NCBI GenBank assembly: GCA_963576735.1
Contig: CAUYWD010000241.1
Location: 17,316 to 81,315, forward strand
DNA length: 64,000 nucleotides
Direction: 5' to 3'
From: Bedellia somnulentella
Taxonomy: Eukaryota > Arthropoda > Insecta > Lepidoptera > Bedelliidae
A program made the translations under genes and the position numbers. The notes under the pieces were generated by a model. That model searched no databases. It saw only the letters and a list, made by a program, of their open reading frames with translations, and had not been told where the DNA came from. Of this stretch, positions 1 to 12,800 are shown piece by piece. Positions within the stretch are counted from its first letter, which is position 1. Each line of letters opens with the position of its first letter.

Positions 1-214
1 ATACATATACTCACGCCATTAGTTCCCATTGGGGTAGGCAGAGACTATTGATCGCCACTTCGCACATTCCTGACAAACATCTCTAGCTTCGTTTACATCC
101 ATCAAACTTTTCATACATGCTCTTTTATTCTTCATACTTCGGACGGCTGCCTTTTTGAGCACACTCTCAATTTGGTCCAAGTGTGTTCTCCGTGGTCGTC
201 CTCTACTAACATAT
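1..214 (-). mobile_element. LINE D (RTE-like) 3' fragment
   Basis: Read on the minus strand this encodes the end of the LINE D protein (RGRPRRTHLDQIE, then NKRACMK and EVCQ) and finishes in the GGCGTGAGTATATG tail. It is cut off by the window start. The same C-terminal segment recurs near 24.8, 40, 47 and 59.5 kb. Confidence 0.75.
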
Positions 215-227
215 GTTATGTTTGTTT

Positions 228-734
228 TGTTTTAAGCATTGTTTATGAAATATTGCATGATGATATACAGTCTGAAGCACAAAGAGTATACAATTTCTAA
301 AGCACTCCTCCTCACAGCCCATATATGTCCCCACCAAGGGGCTCGAGCCTACCCTATATAGGGCGACTTGGCCATAGTCCACCACGCTGGCCTATTGCGG
401 GTTGGCAGACTAACGACTACTAGCGTAATAGTAGCCGGAACCGACGGCTTAACGTGCCCTCTGAAGCACGGAATCATCTTAATTTTCGGATAATAAGGTG
501 ATTCAAGACTGCAATATCCTTCCAGACTGGGTCAAATCTTACAAATTTAATTTGTAAGGCTACCACCGCGCGGGAATCGAACCCGAGACCTTCGTACTTG
601 AAACCAAGCGTTTAACCGCAAGACCACGGAGGCAGTCACTCCTGAATAGTGTAATTTTCTGATTGTAAAAGAATTTCTATCAAGGTTTAGTATTCAAAGT
701 CACAAACTTAATCTCTTTATTATATTAGTAGAGA
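228..734 (-). mobile_element. Degenerate Helitron fragment, split by a SINE
   Basis: The outer parts match the Helitron at 41152 in patches (AAGCATTGT, AGCACTCCTGAATAGTGTA). The minus-strand 5' end reads TCTCTACTAATATAATAAAG after an A, as expected for a Helitron start. The element is interrupted at about 310-640 by a tRNA-derived SINE flanked by a CACTCCT repeat. No 3' CTAG end is visible. Confidence 0.5.
310..640 (-). repeat. tRNA-derived SINE (family E)
   Basis: The minus-strand head at about 563-634 resembles a tRNA, with an A-box-like TGGTCTTGCGGTTAAACG and a B box GGTTCGATTCC. The unrelated body runs down to about 310. CACTCCT flanks both sides, which fits a short target duplication. 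It is not a functional tRNA gene because the stems do not close well. Confidence 0.65.
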
Positions 735-768
735 TACGAGTAACATTTTGGTTTTCTCGTAAAGAACA

Positions 769-1012
769 GACATACATATACTCACGGCCATAAATCCCAA
801 AAAGGGGTAGCCAGACCTTTAGAGCTAGGAACTCCTCAGCCACATTCGGTCATTAATAGGGGAGAAGATGGTAAAAATAAAGGTTTTTGGTGATGGGTCT
901 CCAACCGCATCGCCTAAAACCCACTTATAAAACCTCTAACCCTTAGTCGCCTCTTACGATACCCGTGGGTAAAAAGGGGTAGTGACACTCTAAGCCGGCA
1001 CACCACGGCAAC
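769..1012 (-). repeat. SINE A copy, full length
   Basis: The (ATAC)n tail is on the left and the head ACACCACGGCA on the right. This variant has CCATAAATCCCAAAAAGGGG at the tail hairpin and the CACCCGTGGGTAAAAAGG head subtype. Confidence 0.8.
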
Positions 1013-1377
1013 AGATTTTTTGTTATCTCCTAAAGAAGGTTACAAAAAATAAAAAACCTTAAGGCTGGTACTCACAAGAGTTTACTAAAAACATGGGTAT
1101 GTTCAACATTGTTGAACAGTAAATGAAGGAGAAATAATCGCCACATGAGGTTTTCATGAACAAAAACAACCAATTGTTGAACAGCCTGAATGTTTCAATG
1201 GTAAGCTTTTGGCCTACAATCCGTATGTGTACTAATTCGGACTACGCCAGAGCGTAGGGGACTAGGCAAAATTCCTCTATATAAAATAGGTTCGAGCTCC
1301 GTGGTAGGAGCAAAATATGTTATTTACATTCTGTGTACTAAGTATCGGGAATTTGTCAATAAAACAAAAAATACAAA

Positions 1378-3003
1378 TTATTCATCTAAATTTATTATAT
1401 CGCCTTCAAAGTAGGCCCCATCGCTTCCGATACAACATCTCCACCGCTTCACCCAGTCTTCCATACATTTTTCATAGGCTATTTGCGGTATGGCCTTTAG
1501 CTCATTCAGCGAATTTTCTTTTATGGCTTCTATCGACTCAAAACGTCCTCGAAGTGGTAATTTTAACTTGGGAAATAAAGAAAAGTCAGACGGAGCCATA
1601 TCAGGTGAATACGGTGTTTGGTCGAGAACTTTTGTTGAATTTTTCGCTAAAAACTCTTTCACTATAATGGCTGTGTGTGATGGTGCATTATCATGGTGCA
1701 GCATCCATGAGTTGTGTTGCCACAAATCTGGACGTTTTCGGCGGATACTCTCACGCAAACGCTTGATGACGCCTAAATTCGGAGTGAACCACACCACCGG
1801 TTTATTTGTTTACTTTCTTTACTAGGAAGTCAACCAATCAAATCAAAGTACGCAACGCAGTCGCTAGGCGCATAACAATAGAAACGTATACATAACGTCC
1901 TGCGTGTGGGTGAGAGCAGTGACTTCCAACCATTTGAATTATATGAAGAATTAAATACAATGATCCCGAATTTACCCAACTTCATTAAAGACGTGAAACA
2001 GCTGTTGTCATACAAAACAAAAAATAGCTTGAAAGAAATTTACCCAAATATTTACATTGTCATCCGAATTTTATTAACAATTCCGGTAAGTACGGCCTCT
2101 GCTGAAAGAAGTTTTTCAAAATTCAAATTAATAAAAAAATATTTGAGAAACACAATGAGCCAAGAAAGACTTCCAGCTTTGGCTGTTTTATCAATTGATT
2201 CAGATTTGGCGTCTAGGCTGAATTACGATACCATAATTAAGGAATTTAGTAACGTTAAAAGCAGGAAATTTCTGTTCCTTTAACAAAGAAATCCAATGTT
2301 TTTAAGATACACTTTAAGAAATGTATATCTCCACCTTTATATTAACGATTTGTAATTTTTCATTTAATACTTATTAATCTAATTTGTATTTTTATGAATA
2401 AAAACTTGGCAGTGTTGATTGTTTTGTTTGTTTTATTATTTTATAAAATCCGTCTTCAGGTCGCCACAGAACAGGGCCTCGCGAAATCTGTCTTGCCCAC
2501 ATCAAATTTAGCTGTTGCCCCGCCACTGCTCGTCGCCAGTTATTATACGTTTCATAAAGGTCGGATCCGTAGAAACTCGGGAAACCATGTCTTCAGCGAC
2601 ATGCTTTTGCTGCGCTTTTTGAACAAAATTGAGCTCTTTTGGAACTAGTCGAGCGGCGACGCGTTTCATGCCTAAAATGTCAATGAGAATATTGTGGACG
2701 GACTTAAAAGATATGTTCACATCACAAGCCAACTCTCTCAGACTCATACGTCCATTTTCGAGCACTAGCTTCTTGATTCTGTCGATGTTTTCTTTGGTCG
2801 TAGCGGTTGAAGGTCTACCAGAACGAGGCAAGTCTACTACTACTTCTCGGCCTTCTTTAAAAGCCTTATACCATTCATAAGCCCTTGTTTTCGATATACA
2901 CGATTCGCCGTAGGTATTTCGCAACATTTTTAGTGATTCACCACATGAAATATCATTCGAAACACAAAATTTAAGGCACACTCTTTGTTCAACAATATTT
3001 TCC
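1378..3003 (-). pseudogene. Broken mariner transposase (DD34D)
   Basis: Two pieces lie on the minus strand. The N-terminal piece (3003 to about 2533) has the helix-turn-helix region, the SGRPSTAT linker and the first catalytic aspartate in ITGDEQW. The C-terminal piece (about 1765 to 1378) has the second aspartate in HHDNAPSH and the third in MAPSDF, with exactly 34 residues between them, the mariner signature. The central part of the catalytic domain is missing, and the gap holds the end of a hAT element in the opposite orientation. No terminal inverted repeats were identified with confidence. It cannot make an active transposase. Confidence 0.88.
1830..2528 (+). pseudogene. hAT transposase C-terminal fragment with 3' terminus
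   Basis: The frame 1906-2283 encodes a hAT dimerisation domain, with the diagnostic TASAERSFSKFKLIKKYLR and a downstream LSIDSDLA. A 3' untranslated stretch follows and the sequence ends at GCCCCGCCACTG (2517-2528), the reverse complement of a CAGTGGCGGGGC terminus typical of hAT elements. The 5' end and most of the transposase are absent. No matching 8-bp duplication was found on the left, so insertion was probably followed by deletion. Confidence 0.75.
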
Positions 3004-3127
3004 ATTGTAAAAATCGCCGAGGACTCAAAACTATGACCAGCAAAAATGTAGTTTAAAACAAATTAAATGACAGATCCCGCTCAAATTTTGCGCGCTAAAT
3101 CAGTACAGTGCTACCAACATACACAAC

Positions 3128-3506
3128 ATAGCATAACATAAACGTTCACGCCGTTTATCCCCGAAGGGGTTGGCAGAGGTACCAATACTCCTGAACTCAC
3201 ATGGCAAGCGCCATCTAGTTTCCAGAGAAGGTACCCACGTTTTGCTTAGACAGTGTACTCACGTGATAGGGGGCAGGCCTATCGCCGTTTTGTACGAATA
3301 CACTGTCACATGACTAAGTACAACTCAGCCATGTGGGTTTCCTCACGATGTTTTCCCTCACCGTTAGCAACCATGATAAATTAACCACACATATGACTTT
3401 AGAAAAGACAAATTGGTGTAGGCCAAAAAGCGACATGATAGTCCAGTGGGTAGAACACCCGCCCGAAAAACAGAAGGGCGTGAGTTCCAATCCTGCTACC
3501 AACATG
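3128..3506 (-). repeat. SINE B with inverted tRNA head
   Basis: The body (3128 to about 3422) is in minus orientation, from the ACGTTCACGCC tail up to GACAAATTGGTGTAGGCC. The tRNA-like head that follows (AGTCCAGTGGGTAGAAC and GAGTTCCAATCC, about 3430-3495) reads on the plus strand. Normal copies have head and body in the same direction, so this copy is rearranged. Confidence 0.7.
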
Positions 3507-3615
3507 CAGTAAAAAAAGTTAACGACCTCTTTTACGCGGGTCTTTTTATTGACATATGATTATGATACTTTTTACACAAAGTAGTACATATATTAAAAGG
3601 GTTGTATTTAGTGTA

Positions 3616-3735
3616 ACAATAACGTTCACGCCGAATATCCCACAAGGGGTTGGCAGACGTACTCATACTTCTGAACATCACGTGACTTTGTCACCTGGTG
3701 TTCAGAGTACCCAGGTTTTGTTTGGACAGTGTAAT
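3616..3735 (-). repeat. SINE B 3' fragment
   Basis: Only the tail half is present, from ACGTTCACGCCGAATATCCC to TTTGGACAGTGTA. It lies about 110 bp from the preceding copy in the same orientation. Confidence 0.7.
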
Positions 3736-3887
3736 GTAAAGAGATATACCTCCCTTAACTGTGTTTAGTATAGTTACCTAGTTAAGTACGCATAAGCGTG
3801 GCTTCAGATACAATGATTCAGATTCCAATCCTAGGGCTTAAAACTAGGTTTAACTTTAAAAAAATGTTAGTTATTTAGTTTTTTAGC

Positions 3888-4126
3888 TGTGTAGTGTCAG
3901 CATAGAATAGCACTACCCTATTTCTTCCGGTGGGTGTACGTAAGAGGCGACTTACGGTATTGGGGCTTTTGAGGGATTTTTTGGCGAAACGGTTGGAGAC
4001 CCATCACCAACAACCTTTATTTCACCATCATTTCCCCACGCAACTTCCAAAAGTGGCTAAGGATTTTTTTATTCCCTAGCCCTGGCTAACCCTTCAAGGG
4101 AATTATAGCCGTGAGTATATGTATAT
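3888..4126 (+). repeat. SINE A copy, full length
   Basis: It runs from GCTGTGTAGTGTCAGCATAG to GCCGTGAGTATATGTATATG. Confidence 0.8.
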
Positions 4127-4164
4127 GTTATTAACTAGTTAATAATGTTGTAAACTGTCAAGTA

Positions 4165-4330
4165 AGACCTTTATTTCTGCGGTTGTCCTAAGAGAAGAAT
4201 TAAGGTATCGGGGCTTGTTAAAATACGTTAATGTGGTGGAAGACCGATCACCAATAACTTTTATTTGACTATCTTTTTCTTCACTCAATTTCAAAAGTGG
4301 CTGAGGTACTTCTAATTCTGAAACTTTAAG
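4165..4330 (+). repeat. Old, degenerate SINE A fragment
   Basis: The middle of the family is recognisable (GGGGCTT, GGTGGAAGACCGATCACCAA, TCAAAAGTGGCTGAGG), but head and tail are lost. It is much more diverged than its neighbour at 3888. Confidence 0.55.
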
Positions 4331-4620
4331 AATGTATTTTTTGTGGGGAAAAAATGGGTACTGAAAACACCAGATGACCAAATATCCGTAAGTCATCCGG
4401 ATTTGTCAATTAAGTGAAAAAATACTACAAGTTCTTAGAAAATACTTTATTAATTTAATTATTTGTACAACTGGCTTAAAATACTACCTACTCATAATAC
4501 AGACAAAAAAATATACAAATAAAGACAAAATGACATATCTCAAATGCATAGACAAAAATTGCCAACTTATAAATTAGTGCATTTGTCAATATTTAAATTC
4601 TAAATACAGAGTATTTTAGA

Positions 4621-5880
4621 AACATTTATTTATTTATTTATTTATTTAACAAAAAATGAAATCTTTACAGGTTATACCTAAAGCGATTACATTTCACATG
4701 ATATTATACTTATTTTAACTTATTATTTATTTCTACACCTTATTATAACATAAATACTTTAGTGCAGCACATTGGAAGTCACACCAAGAACACGCAAATA
4801 TATCCACCTCTTCCGATATATTGCCAAGTGCGATTTGCGCTCGAATAATTGGACTCTCTATCAACAAATTCGTCCGTGACTGAGGAATTTTAAAAAGTCT
4901 TCCCCGTCGTCGTCTCAAAGTCCCACTAGGTACCGCCAAATTTAATGTGCCTAGTATAGTGGGATTATAAATACTCCCTCTAAACACCCTTAGAATATAC
5001 ACCATTAAAGTAAGATCACGTCTTACTTCTAATGTGTTGTACCCTACCATACCTAAAACAAATTTAGTGGGATACATTAATGGGTAGAATGGATATACCC
5101 CATACAATTTCAAATACAAAAATCTTAAAAATTTATTCTGAATTTTCTCCACCATGAGACTATACTTAGTTTCATGGGGAGCCCAGATGACTGCGTTAAA
5201 TTCTAATTTTGTCCTAACTAAACAATTGGAAAGGGCTTTAATTGCATTAATATTTGTAAAATCTCGTGCAGTTCGAATTACGAAACCCAACGTTCTAAAC
5301 GCCTTCTTACAAATATCAATAATGTGAGAACTAAAAGATAGATCTGAGGTAAAATTAACCCCTAAATCCCTAACAGACTGCACTCTGGGCAAAACTTCCT
5401 CCTTAATTTGATACCGGTAATGGTAAACCGTCTGTTTTTTACTAAATGTAATTACTGCACATTTCCTCGAATTAAAATATAATTTATTCTTATCCCCCCA
5501 GCAAATTATTCTATTAATGTCCTCCTGCAAGTGTTTACAATCATCTTCACTTTCTATTGGATGCAATAATTTAACATCATCCGCAAAAATAAGGCAAGTT
5601 GCATGGTGAACTACTTTCGGCAAGTCATTTATCATAATCAAGAACTCCAATGGACCCAAGTTACTTCCTTGACTGACGCCGGAATGAGTATAATACTCGT
5701 CAGATAAATAACCGCCATAATCCACGTACTGCCGTCTGTTACGTAAATAACTTGCAAAAAGTAGCATAGAGTGCGGCGTGAAACGAAACGTATTATAATT
5801 ATAGACTATATTTGATCCTATAACATTCTCACAGAGATGTTTAGAAATATAATATACAAAGTTTCGGATAAGGAACTACT
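4621..5880 (-). pseudogene. 5'-truncated LINE with reverse transcriptase C-terminal half
   Basis: The minus-strand reading frame 5767-4733 (344 residues, open without Met to about 5880) contains late RT motifs. These are GVSQGSNLGPLEFLIMINDLP and the catalytic box LIFADD, then a thumb and C-terminal region with WAPHETKYS and the basic LRRRRGRLFK. The endonuclease and the first half of the RT are missing, and the 3' side ends in a (TAAA)n tail at 4621-4648. This is the usual outcome of incomplete target-primed reverse transcription. The RT type fits the jockey/CR1 group; the exact clade is uncertain. Confidence 0.85.
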
Positions 5881-6003
5881 GGTTCTAACAAAATAAATGT
5901 TAATTTCCTTCAGGGGATTTAAGGCCCTTTTTTTTAATAAACCATGTGACTATAATTTTGGTATTAGTGACCATAATTTGCAAATAATTTTAGATATATC
6001 ATT

Positions 6004-6662
6004 AATTCGGTATGCAAAGTTTTATAAGTGATGCTGATTACAAAACCATTTCGAGATATTATATTTATAAACAATATTTACGTGAAATCAAATGAAATAA
6101 AGCTAAGATGACTGTTATTTTATCAAAAAGCCGTAACAGTGTTTGACCTTCAATGTTATTTCAAAGACATTCATTTTTGCAGTTTATGAATAAAATATCG
6201 AGAATCATAGGTTTGTATCGTAATAATTTCATTTGAGATCACAAATTTGTGAAAAGTTTTGCAATCAGCAACATTTTTACTAAAAATTTCACTTCAGTTG
6301 CATGTCGCTTCATGACTCTGTGGGAGTCATGTTAGAGCGCACGCTACTGCGGACTCACTCGCACATAGCAGCGTCTCACTCATATCCTACATCGCGGTAT
6401 GTAAATGTTTTTCGAGTTAAGAATAAATACAAATTATAAGTTGGTACACAGCAGGGTGCACTGGCCAGTATATCTTTGCTGTTTTTACAATTCTGTCAAT
6501 CGATGACGTCATTAAGTACAAAAATCGAACAATCTCAAAAAAATCATAACTTTCAAATTAGTAAAGTTAAATGAAAAATATTCAAATCAGTCTTTTATTT
6601 TCGGGTTGGCTATCGAATAAAAACATCTAATGAATACAATAAAAAACGTTGCATACCGAATT
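6004..6662. mobile_element. MITE-like element, CGGTATGCAAAG ends (long copy)
   Basis: The ends are inverted: AATTCGGTATGCAAAGTTTT on the left and AACGTTGCATACCGAATT on the right. The interior matches the element at 12039-12528 in opposite orientation, including a conserved ATGACGTCAT. This copy has about 170 extra bases (roughly 6305-6450). It has no coding capacity and lies just beyond the KIN17 stop codon. Confidence 0.75.
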
Positions 6663-6663
6663 C

Positions 6664-6669
6664 TTTATT
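6664..6669 (-). promoter_or_regulatory. Possible KIN17 poly(A) signal
   Basis: AATAAA on the minus strand about 215 nt after the KIN17 stop, touching the boundary of the MITE. I saw no closer canonical signal. Inference only. Confidence 0.35.
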
Positions 6670-6883
6670 TATATTATCTTCTCCCCAAATGAACTTAAAA
6701 AAGTAACCAATAAAATTAGTTTCTGATATCTTAGGTTTTCTTTTAGGGAGTTACAGCCTTGAGGATAGGTAAAAGTAAATATATATAAAGAAATATTCGA
6801 AATCATTTAGTTTGTTAAAATCAGAAGTTTCTTATAAAATATTATATTACAATCATTCACATATATAAGCCAAATATATAAAT

Positions 6884-9800
6884 TTATGAATTAACTTTAC
6901 ATATATCTTCATATTGTACCGCTTTCACTAATCTTCCGTGGAGAGGTCCTTCGCTTACCTACAAAATTAACATTTAAATAAATTTATCAATCGTTATAGT
7001 ACGGTGCAAAAACACTTCATGTTTAATTGATTTAAATATATATTTTTCATATTTTTTAAATATTTTTTATTTATACATACATATACTCACGGCTATAAAT
7101 CCCTAGATGGGATAGCCAGAGCTAAGGTATTAGAAATTCCTCAGCCACTTTTGGAAAGTTAAGTGGGGAAAAGATGGTAAAATAAAGGTTGTTGGTAACG
7201 GGTCTCCAACCACATCGCCCAAAAATCACTTAAAAAGCCCCTGTACCTTATATATTATTATATTGTAATTCCTTAGCTCTGGCTACCCCTTCTAGGGAAA
7301 TATAGCCGTGAGTATATGTATGTATGTATTTTTTTAAACTAATACTAATAAAATGTTTTTTTCACCGCTTCTCCTCCAAAAGTGGCTGACTATCATACCA
7401 AATAATTAACAAACCCATAAATAAACCTCCCTGAAATAATGAATACAACAAAATTACATCAAGTCAAAATACATACATACTTACGCCATTATTTCCCATT
7501 CGAGTAGGCAGAGAAGTAAAAATATACCAAAATAAAGACATTTTCCTACATATTCGTACCTCAACTTCACAACAATAGTTGTCAGTGTCCAAATTCCGTA
7601 AAATTCCTTTCAAGCCGCGATACGCTCCGTTCACGAATAATACATTTCTACCAACCGATGGAATTACGGTTTCTACGTGATTCTGTAACAATAATAACCA
7701 TAATTTATTTATTTATTAAGGATACAAAGAGTTAGTTGTGTAGTGTGGGCTTAGAATAGCACCACCCTATTTCTTCCGGTGGGTGTACGTAAGAGGCGAC
7801 TAACGGTATTGATGCTTATGAGGGATTTTTGGGCGATGTGGTTGGAGACCCATCACCAACAACCTTTATCTCACCATCTTTTCCTCAATTAACTTTCCAA
7901 TAGTGGCTGAGAAATTTCCAATTCCTTAGCTCTAGTTACCCCTTCTTGGGAATTATAGCCGTGAGTATATGTATGTATGTACAAAGAGTTACTTAAATTT
8001 AAGACCTGTAGCTCAAGAGCAAGCCCAGCTCAAGCTAAATACTAATAAAGAAAACCTAAGTTATTAAGAAAACGTAAGAGGCGACTAAGGGTATTGCGGC
8101 GGGGCTTTTTATTGGATTTTTCACCAACCAACCAACAACCTTTATCTCACCATCTTGTCCCCACTCAACTTCCAAAAGTCACTAAGGAATTTATAATTCC
8201 TGAGCTCTGGATACCCCTTCTACGGATTTAAAGCCGTGAGTATATGTATGTATCTATGTATGTATATTATTAATAACACCATACTTGATCCAATTTAAGA
8301 CATTCAGAGAGACAGGTTAAACTGAACTGAAGCTCTCGCTACCCCTTTTAGGGATTTAAATCCGTGAGTATACATACATACATATACTCACGGCTACAAA
8401 TTCCTAGAAGGGGTAGCCAGAGCCAAGGAATAAGGAATTTCTCACCCAGTTTTGGAAACTTGTGTAGGGAAAAGATGGTAAAATAAAGGTTGTTGGTGAT
8501 GGGTCTCCAACCGCATCGCCCAAAAATCACTTAAAAAGCCCCTATACCGTTAGTCGCCTCTTACGGTCACCCATGGGTAGAAATGGGGTAGTGTTATTCT
8601 AAGGCGACACTACACGGCGAGTTTATTTCTGCTGTTTCCACACATTTATATGCATTAAGTTAATAGCAGTTATTTCAATACTATAATACTTATAAAATTT
8701 TACCTGATCCAATTTAAGTCGTATTTTCTCATCAACCAGTTTAACCTGAGCGGCATATTTGTCTATCACACTTTCCACCACACCTTTCCGTTTATAGTAT
8801 TTATCACCAAGAGATTTCGTCACTACTTTCACTACGATACCTTCGGTTAACCAGTAGTCTTTTCTGAAACATATCATAAACAAATAAAGAATAAATAAAG
8901 GAAAGAAAAATTTCGACACAGGCGGGAATCGAACCCGCGATCTCGGGTATACGTCCCGACGCTCTGCCAATTGAGCTACCGTGTCAATGGCAATCCCCAC
9001 ATGAAGTTTTCATGAACAAAAATATTTAAATTATATCGAAAACAGTTAAAAAATTAAATGAAAGAAAGAACATGTTTATTCGCTGCTGCAAAAAACAACT
9101 TACAACTAGGTTTACAAACATAAAACCTGATGTGTCACACAAAAAAAAAACAATTATTAGGTTTTCATACATACATACATACACATACTCACGGCTAGAT
9201 GGGGTAGCCAGAGCTAAGGAATAAAAATTCCTCAGCCACTTTTGGAAAGTTGTGTGGGGAGAAGATGGTAAAATAAAGTTTGTTGGTGATGATCTCCAAC
9301 CGCATCGCCCAAAAATACCTTAAAAGCCCAAATAACGTTAGTCGCCTCTTACGTACACCCACCGGAAGAAATGGGGTAGTGCTATTCTAAGCCGATACTA
9401 CACAGCCTTAGGTTTTCAAATCATTTTATTGAATGTTTATAGTTATGTAAAAACTGTGACAATGTGGTTGAGACCTATCACCAAATATTCTATATTTTGA
9501 TTTCATTCCCAAATAAACTTACAAAACTGACACAAGTTTTTTTGTAATCTGAATGAGCACTTTCTGAATCTTTTTGAGCTATTAAGCCTTAATATGTATT
9601 TCATTCCGCACAAACACGCATCTCGCCCACGCCCGATTTCTGAATTGAGTATTCAAGCTGAGAACGACTTAAGTATCACATAATTTAAATCTTTTTGTTC
9701 ATGAAAACCTCATGTGGGGATTATTACTAATAAATAAAGAATAAATAAGCGAAAGAAAAATTTCGACTCAGGTGGCATTTCTTTCCTTTATTTATTCTTT

Positions 9801-12800
9801 ATTTATTAGACTTAAGTAACGTTTTGCCTCATTCGGTTGTTAGGATTTCAATGCGACAGAACGATACTAAAGTTGTTCTCAGCTGGAATACTCAATTCAG
9901 AAATCGAACGTCAGTTATTAAATGTATAACTGTTTTTTTTACCTTGTTTCTTTGTGTCAGTTATTATTATTTTGTATTATTATATTATTATTTTTTTCTT
10001 TTGTAGTCTAACAATCTTAAAATAAAGTAAAATGTACAATTTTATTACTAAGATCTCTTTTTGTAAACAATTAATAAGCTTTTTTTGGTAGTTTTTGTTT
10101 TACCGATCCCTGCGATACAGTCTCCGCCTAGTGCAAGGATCATCAGTTTACTATGTATCTGCAATTTTTCTGTGTGTTAATAAACTGTTTCTTTTTACAT
10201 ATATATGTCGCAGCCAACTGGTTAAATCAGCCAGCTGACAAAGCAGCTAGCTGCCTAATTAAACGCTGGCTCCTAGTAAAGGGCTAAACTTCAGTCAGTC
10301 ATTTAGTTGAACACAACGTCCAACCACTTGGCTGAACGTTATATCGCCGTCTGGTTATCTAGGGTGACTATGACTTAAATAAGTTGTATTATGTACTTCT
10401 TATGCCGGCGATAATTTAATTATATTCATTTAATACAATATTAACAATTAAATGGAACAAAGCTTTGGCACAGTAACTAAAAGTTCAAACAACTAGTACC
10501 GACTTATTAAAAATGAACATGAGAATATAAAGTACTCTTATGTATTAATTTTAACTCTCTACTTTTTTATATATATTATTTATTGAAATTTCCATAATTT
10601 CAAACTTTTTTAAACAGTTATTCTATAAATTTTAACAGAAAAATAATGTAACGTCAGCCCAAATCAACGGGCTAACTATTCGATCAGCCGGGTGATAGGA
10701 CGTTCGGTGACGACAATTCATTTTACAAGCGGGCTAGCCTTTTAACGAGGAGCCGGCGTTTAATTAAGCGGCTAGCTGCTTTGTCATCTGTCTGATTTAA
10801 CCAGTTGGCTGCGACATATACATATACTCACGGCTGTAAATCCCTAGAAGGGGTAGCCAGAGCTAAGGAATTAGAAATTCTTTAGCCACTTTTGGAAATG
10901 TGAGTGGGGAAAAGATGGTAAAAATAAAGGTTGTTGGTGATGGGTCTCCAACCGCATCGCCCAAACATCCCTTAAAACCCCAATACCGTTAGTCGCCTCT
11001 TACGTACACCTATCGGTAGAAACGGGGTAGTGCTATTCTAAGCCGAAACTAGACGGCGATATTTTATTTACCTGTTACTTTTTTCCTTTTTACTCTCTTC
11101 CATCTTCATAATTTCATCCAACGCACTCTTTCTACTTCTTTCATCTTCTTTCGCTTTCTTTGTATCCTCTTTACTGCTAGAACTTCGTTTTGAATCTTCT
11201 TTCTTTAATTGTTTTAATGCTGATGGGGGTAGACTTTCAAGCTTTTTGTCTGTAAAGGGTAGAACAGTTGAAATAATGTTTGTTTATATATACATACTTG
11301 TTAATATATATATATAAATGTGTAAATTATGTGTTATTATTTTGTGTTGTTATATGCTGTGTAGTGTCGGCTTAGAATAGCACTACCCCATTTCTTCCGG
11401 TGGGTGTACGTAAGAGGCGACTAAGGGTATAGGGGGCTTTTTAAGTGATTTTTGGGCGATGCGGTCTGAGACCCATCACCAACAACCTTTACTTTACCAT
11501 CTTTTCCCCACTCAACTTTCCAAAAGTGGCTAAGGAATTTATAATTCCTTAGCTCTGGCTACCCCTTCTAGGGAAATAAAGCCGTGAGTATATGTATGTA
11601 TCCTATTAAATAATTGATTTTTTAGTTACCCATACACAAGCATCCTTTAATATACAATCCCCACCCATTTACCAAAAGTAGCTGAGAAATTTCTAGTTCC
11701 TTAACTCTGTCTATCCCTTTCTGGTATTAAAAGCCGTGAGTATACGTCTGTAAGCATACAAACCATCAGCCTTCCTCTTCAATTGCAAGTTAAGTGTCAA
11801 CCTCTCCTGACTACTCTCTCGTTTAAGTTCTGTGTACTCTGTCTGCGGTCTTCCCGCATCCTTATTGCGTTCTACTTGCTTGGCTATGAACTCTAGCATG
11901 CGTTCCTGGAAAATATTTATTTGTTTCACTTGGTTATTTATTAGTTTAGCTTAGTTATTAGTCTTATTAGTGATACTAAATGGGCTGATTTGTAAGTGGT
12001 GGTTTGTAAAGAGGGTATGATAAAAATGGAATGCTACAGGTATGCAAAGTTTTTTTGGTATTTATTAAATATTTTTATTCGATAGCAAACACGAAAATAA
12101 AAAACAAATTTGAATATTTTTCATTTGAAATGAGTAATTGTAAAGTTATGATTTTTTAAAGAATGTTTAACTTTTGTACTTAATGACGTCATCGATCGAA
12201 AATATCACGTAGCGACATGCAAATAAAGCGAAACGTTTAGTAAAAATGTAGCTAATTGCAAAATATTTCACGAATTTGTGATCCCAAATGAAATTATTAC
12301 GATATTATACTAAACAAACCTATGATTTTCGATATTTTATTAATAAACTGCAAGAACGAATGTCTTTGACATAACGCTGAAGGTCAAATACTGTTACAGT
12401 TTTTTGCTAAAATAACGGTTACCTTAGCTTTGTTTGATTTAATTTCAAGAAAATATGTTTTAAAAACATAGTATCTCGAAATAGTTTCGTAATCAACACC
12501 ACTTTTGTAAAACTTTGCATACCGAATTGTTTACTTAAACTTACACGAAAAATAGAAAGAACTTACAGATAAAACGTAAATACGTAAACTAGTTCAAAGT
12601 AAATAAGTCACAAAAAGATTCATCGCAACCATAGCAAAAGTATGGAAAGAGCAAAAATGATTTTGAACCTGGGAGACAAAGTAGTTTTTTTTTATTCTTA
12701 TACGGTCATTTGAAACTCAGAACAGAATACAGGATTTCATGCTGAAACCATAGTATTTAATAAGACCAAGTATAGAAAGATTAAGGAATTAAGGCATAGA

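Noticed and set aside
8926..8988. tRNA gene (also near 26050, 40400, 61140, 62960)
   Set aside because: Cores can fold as tRNA, but they recur with the same unrelated flanks, have deletions and an abnormal anticodon loop; they are SINE heads.
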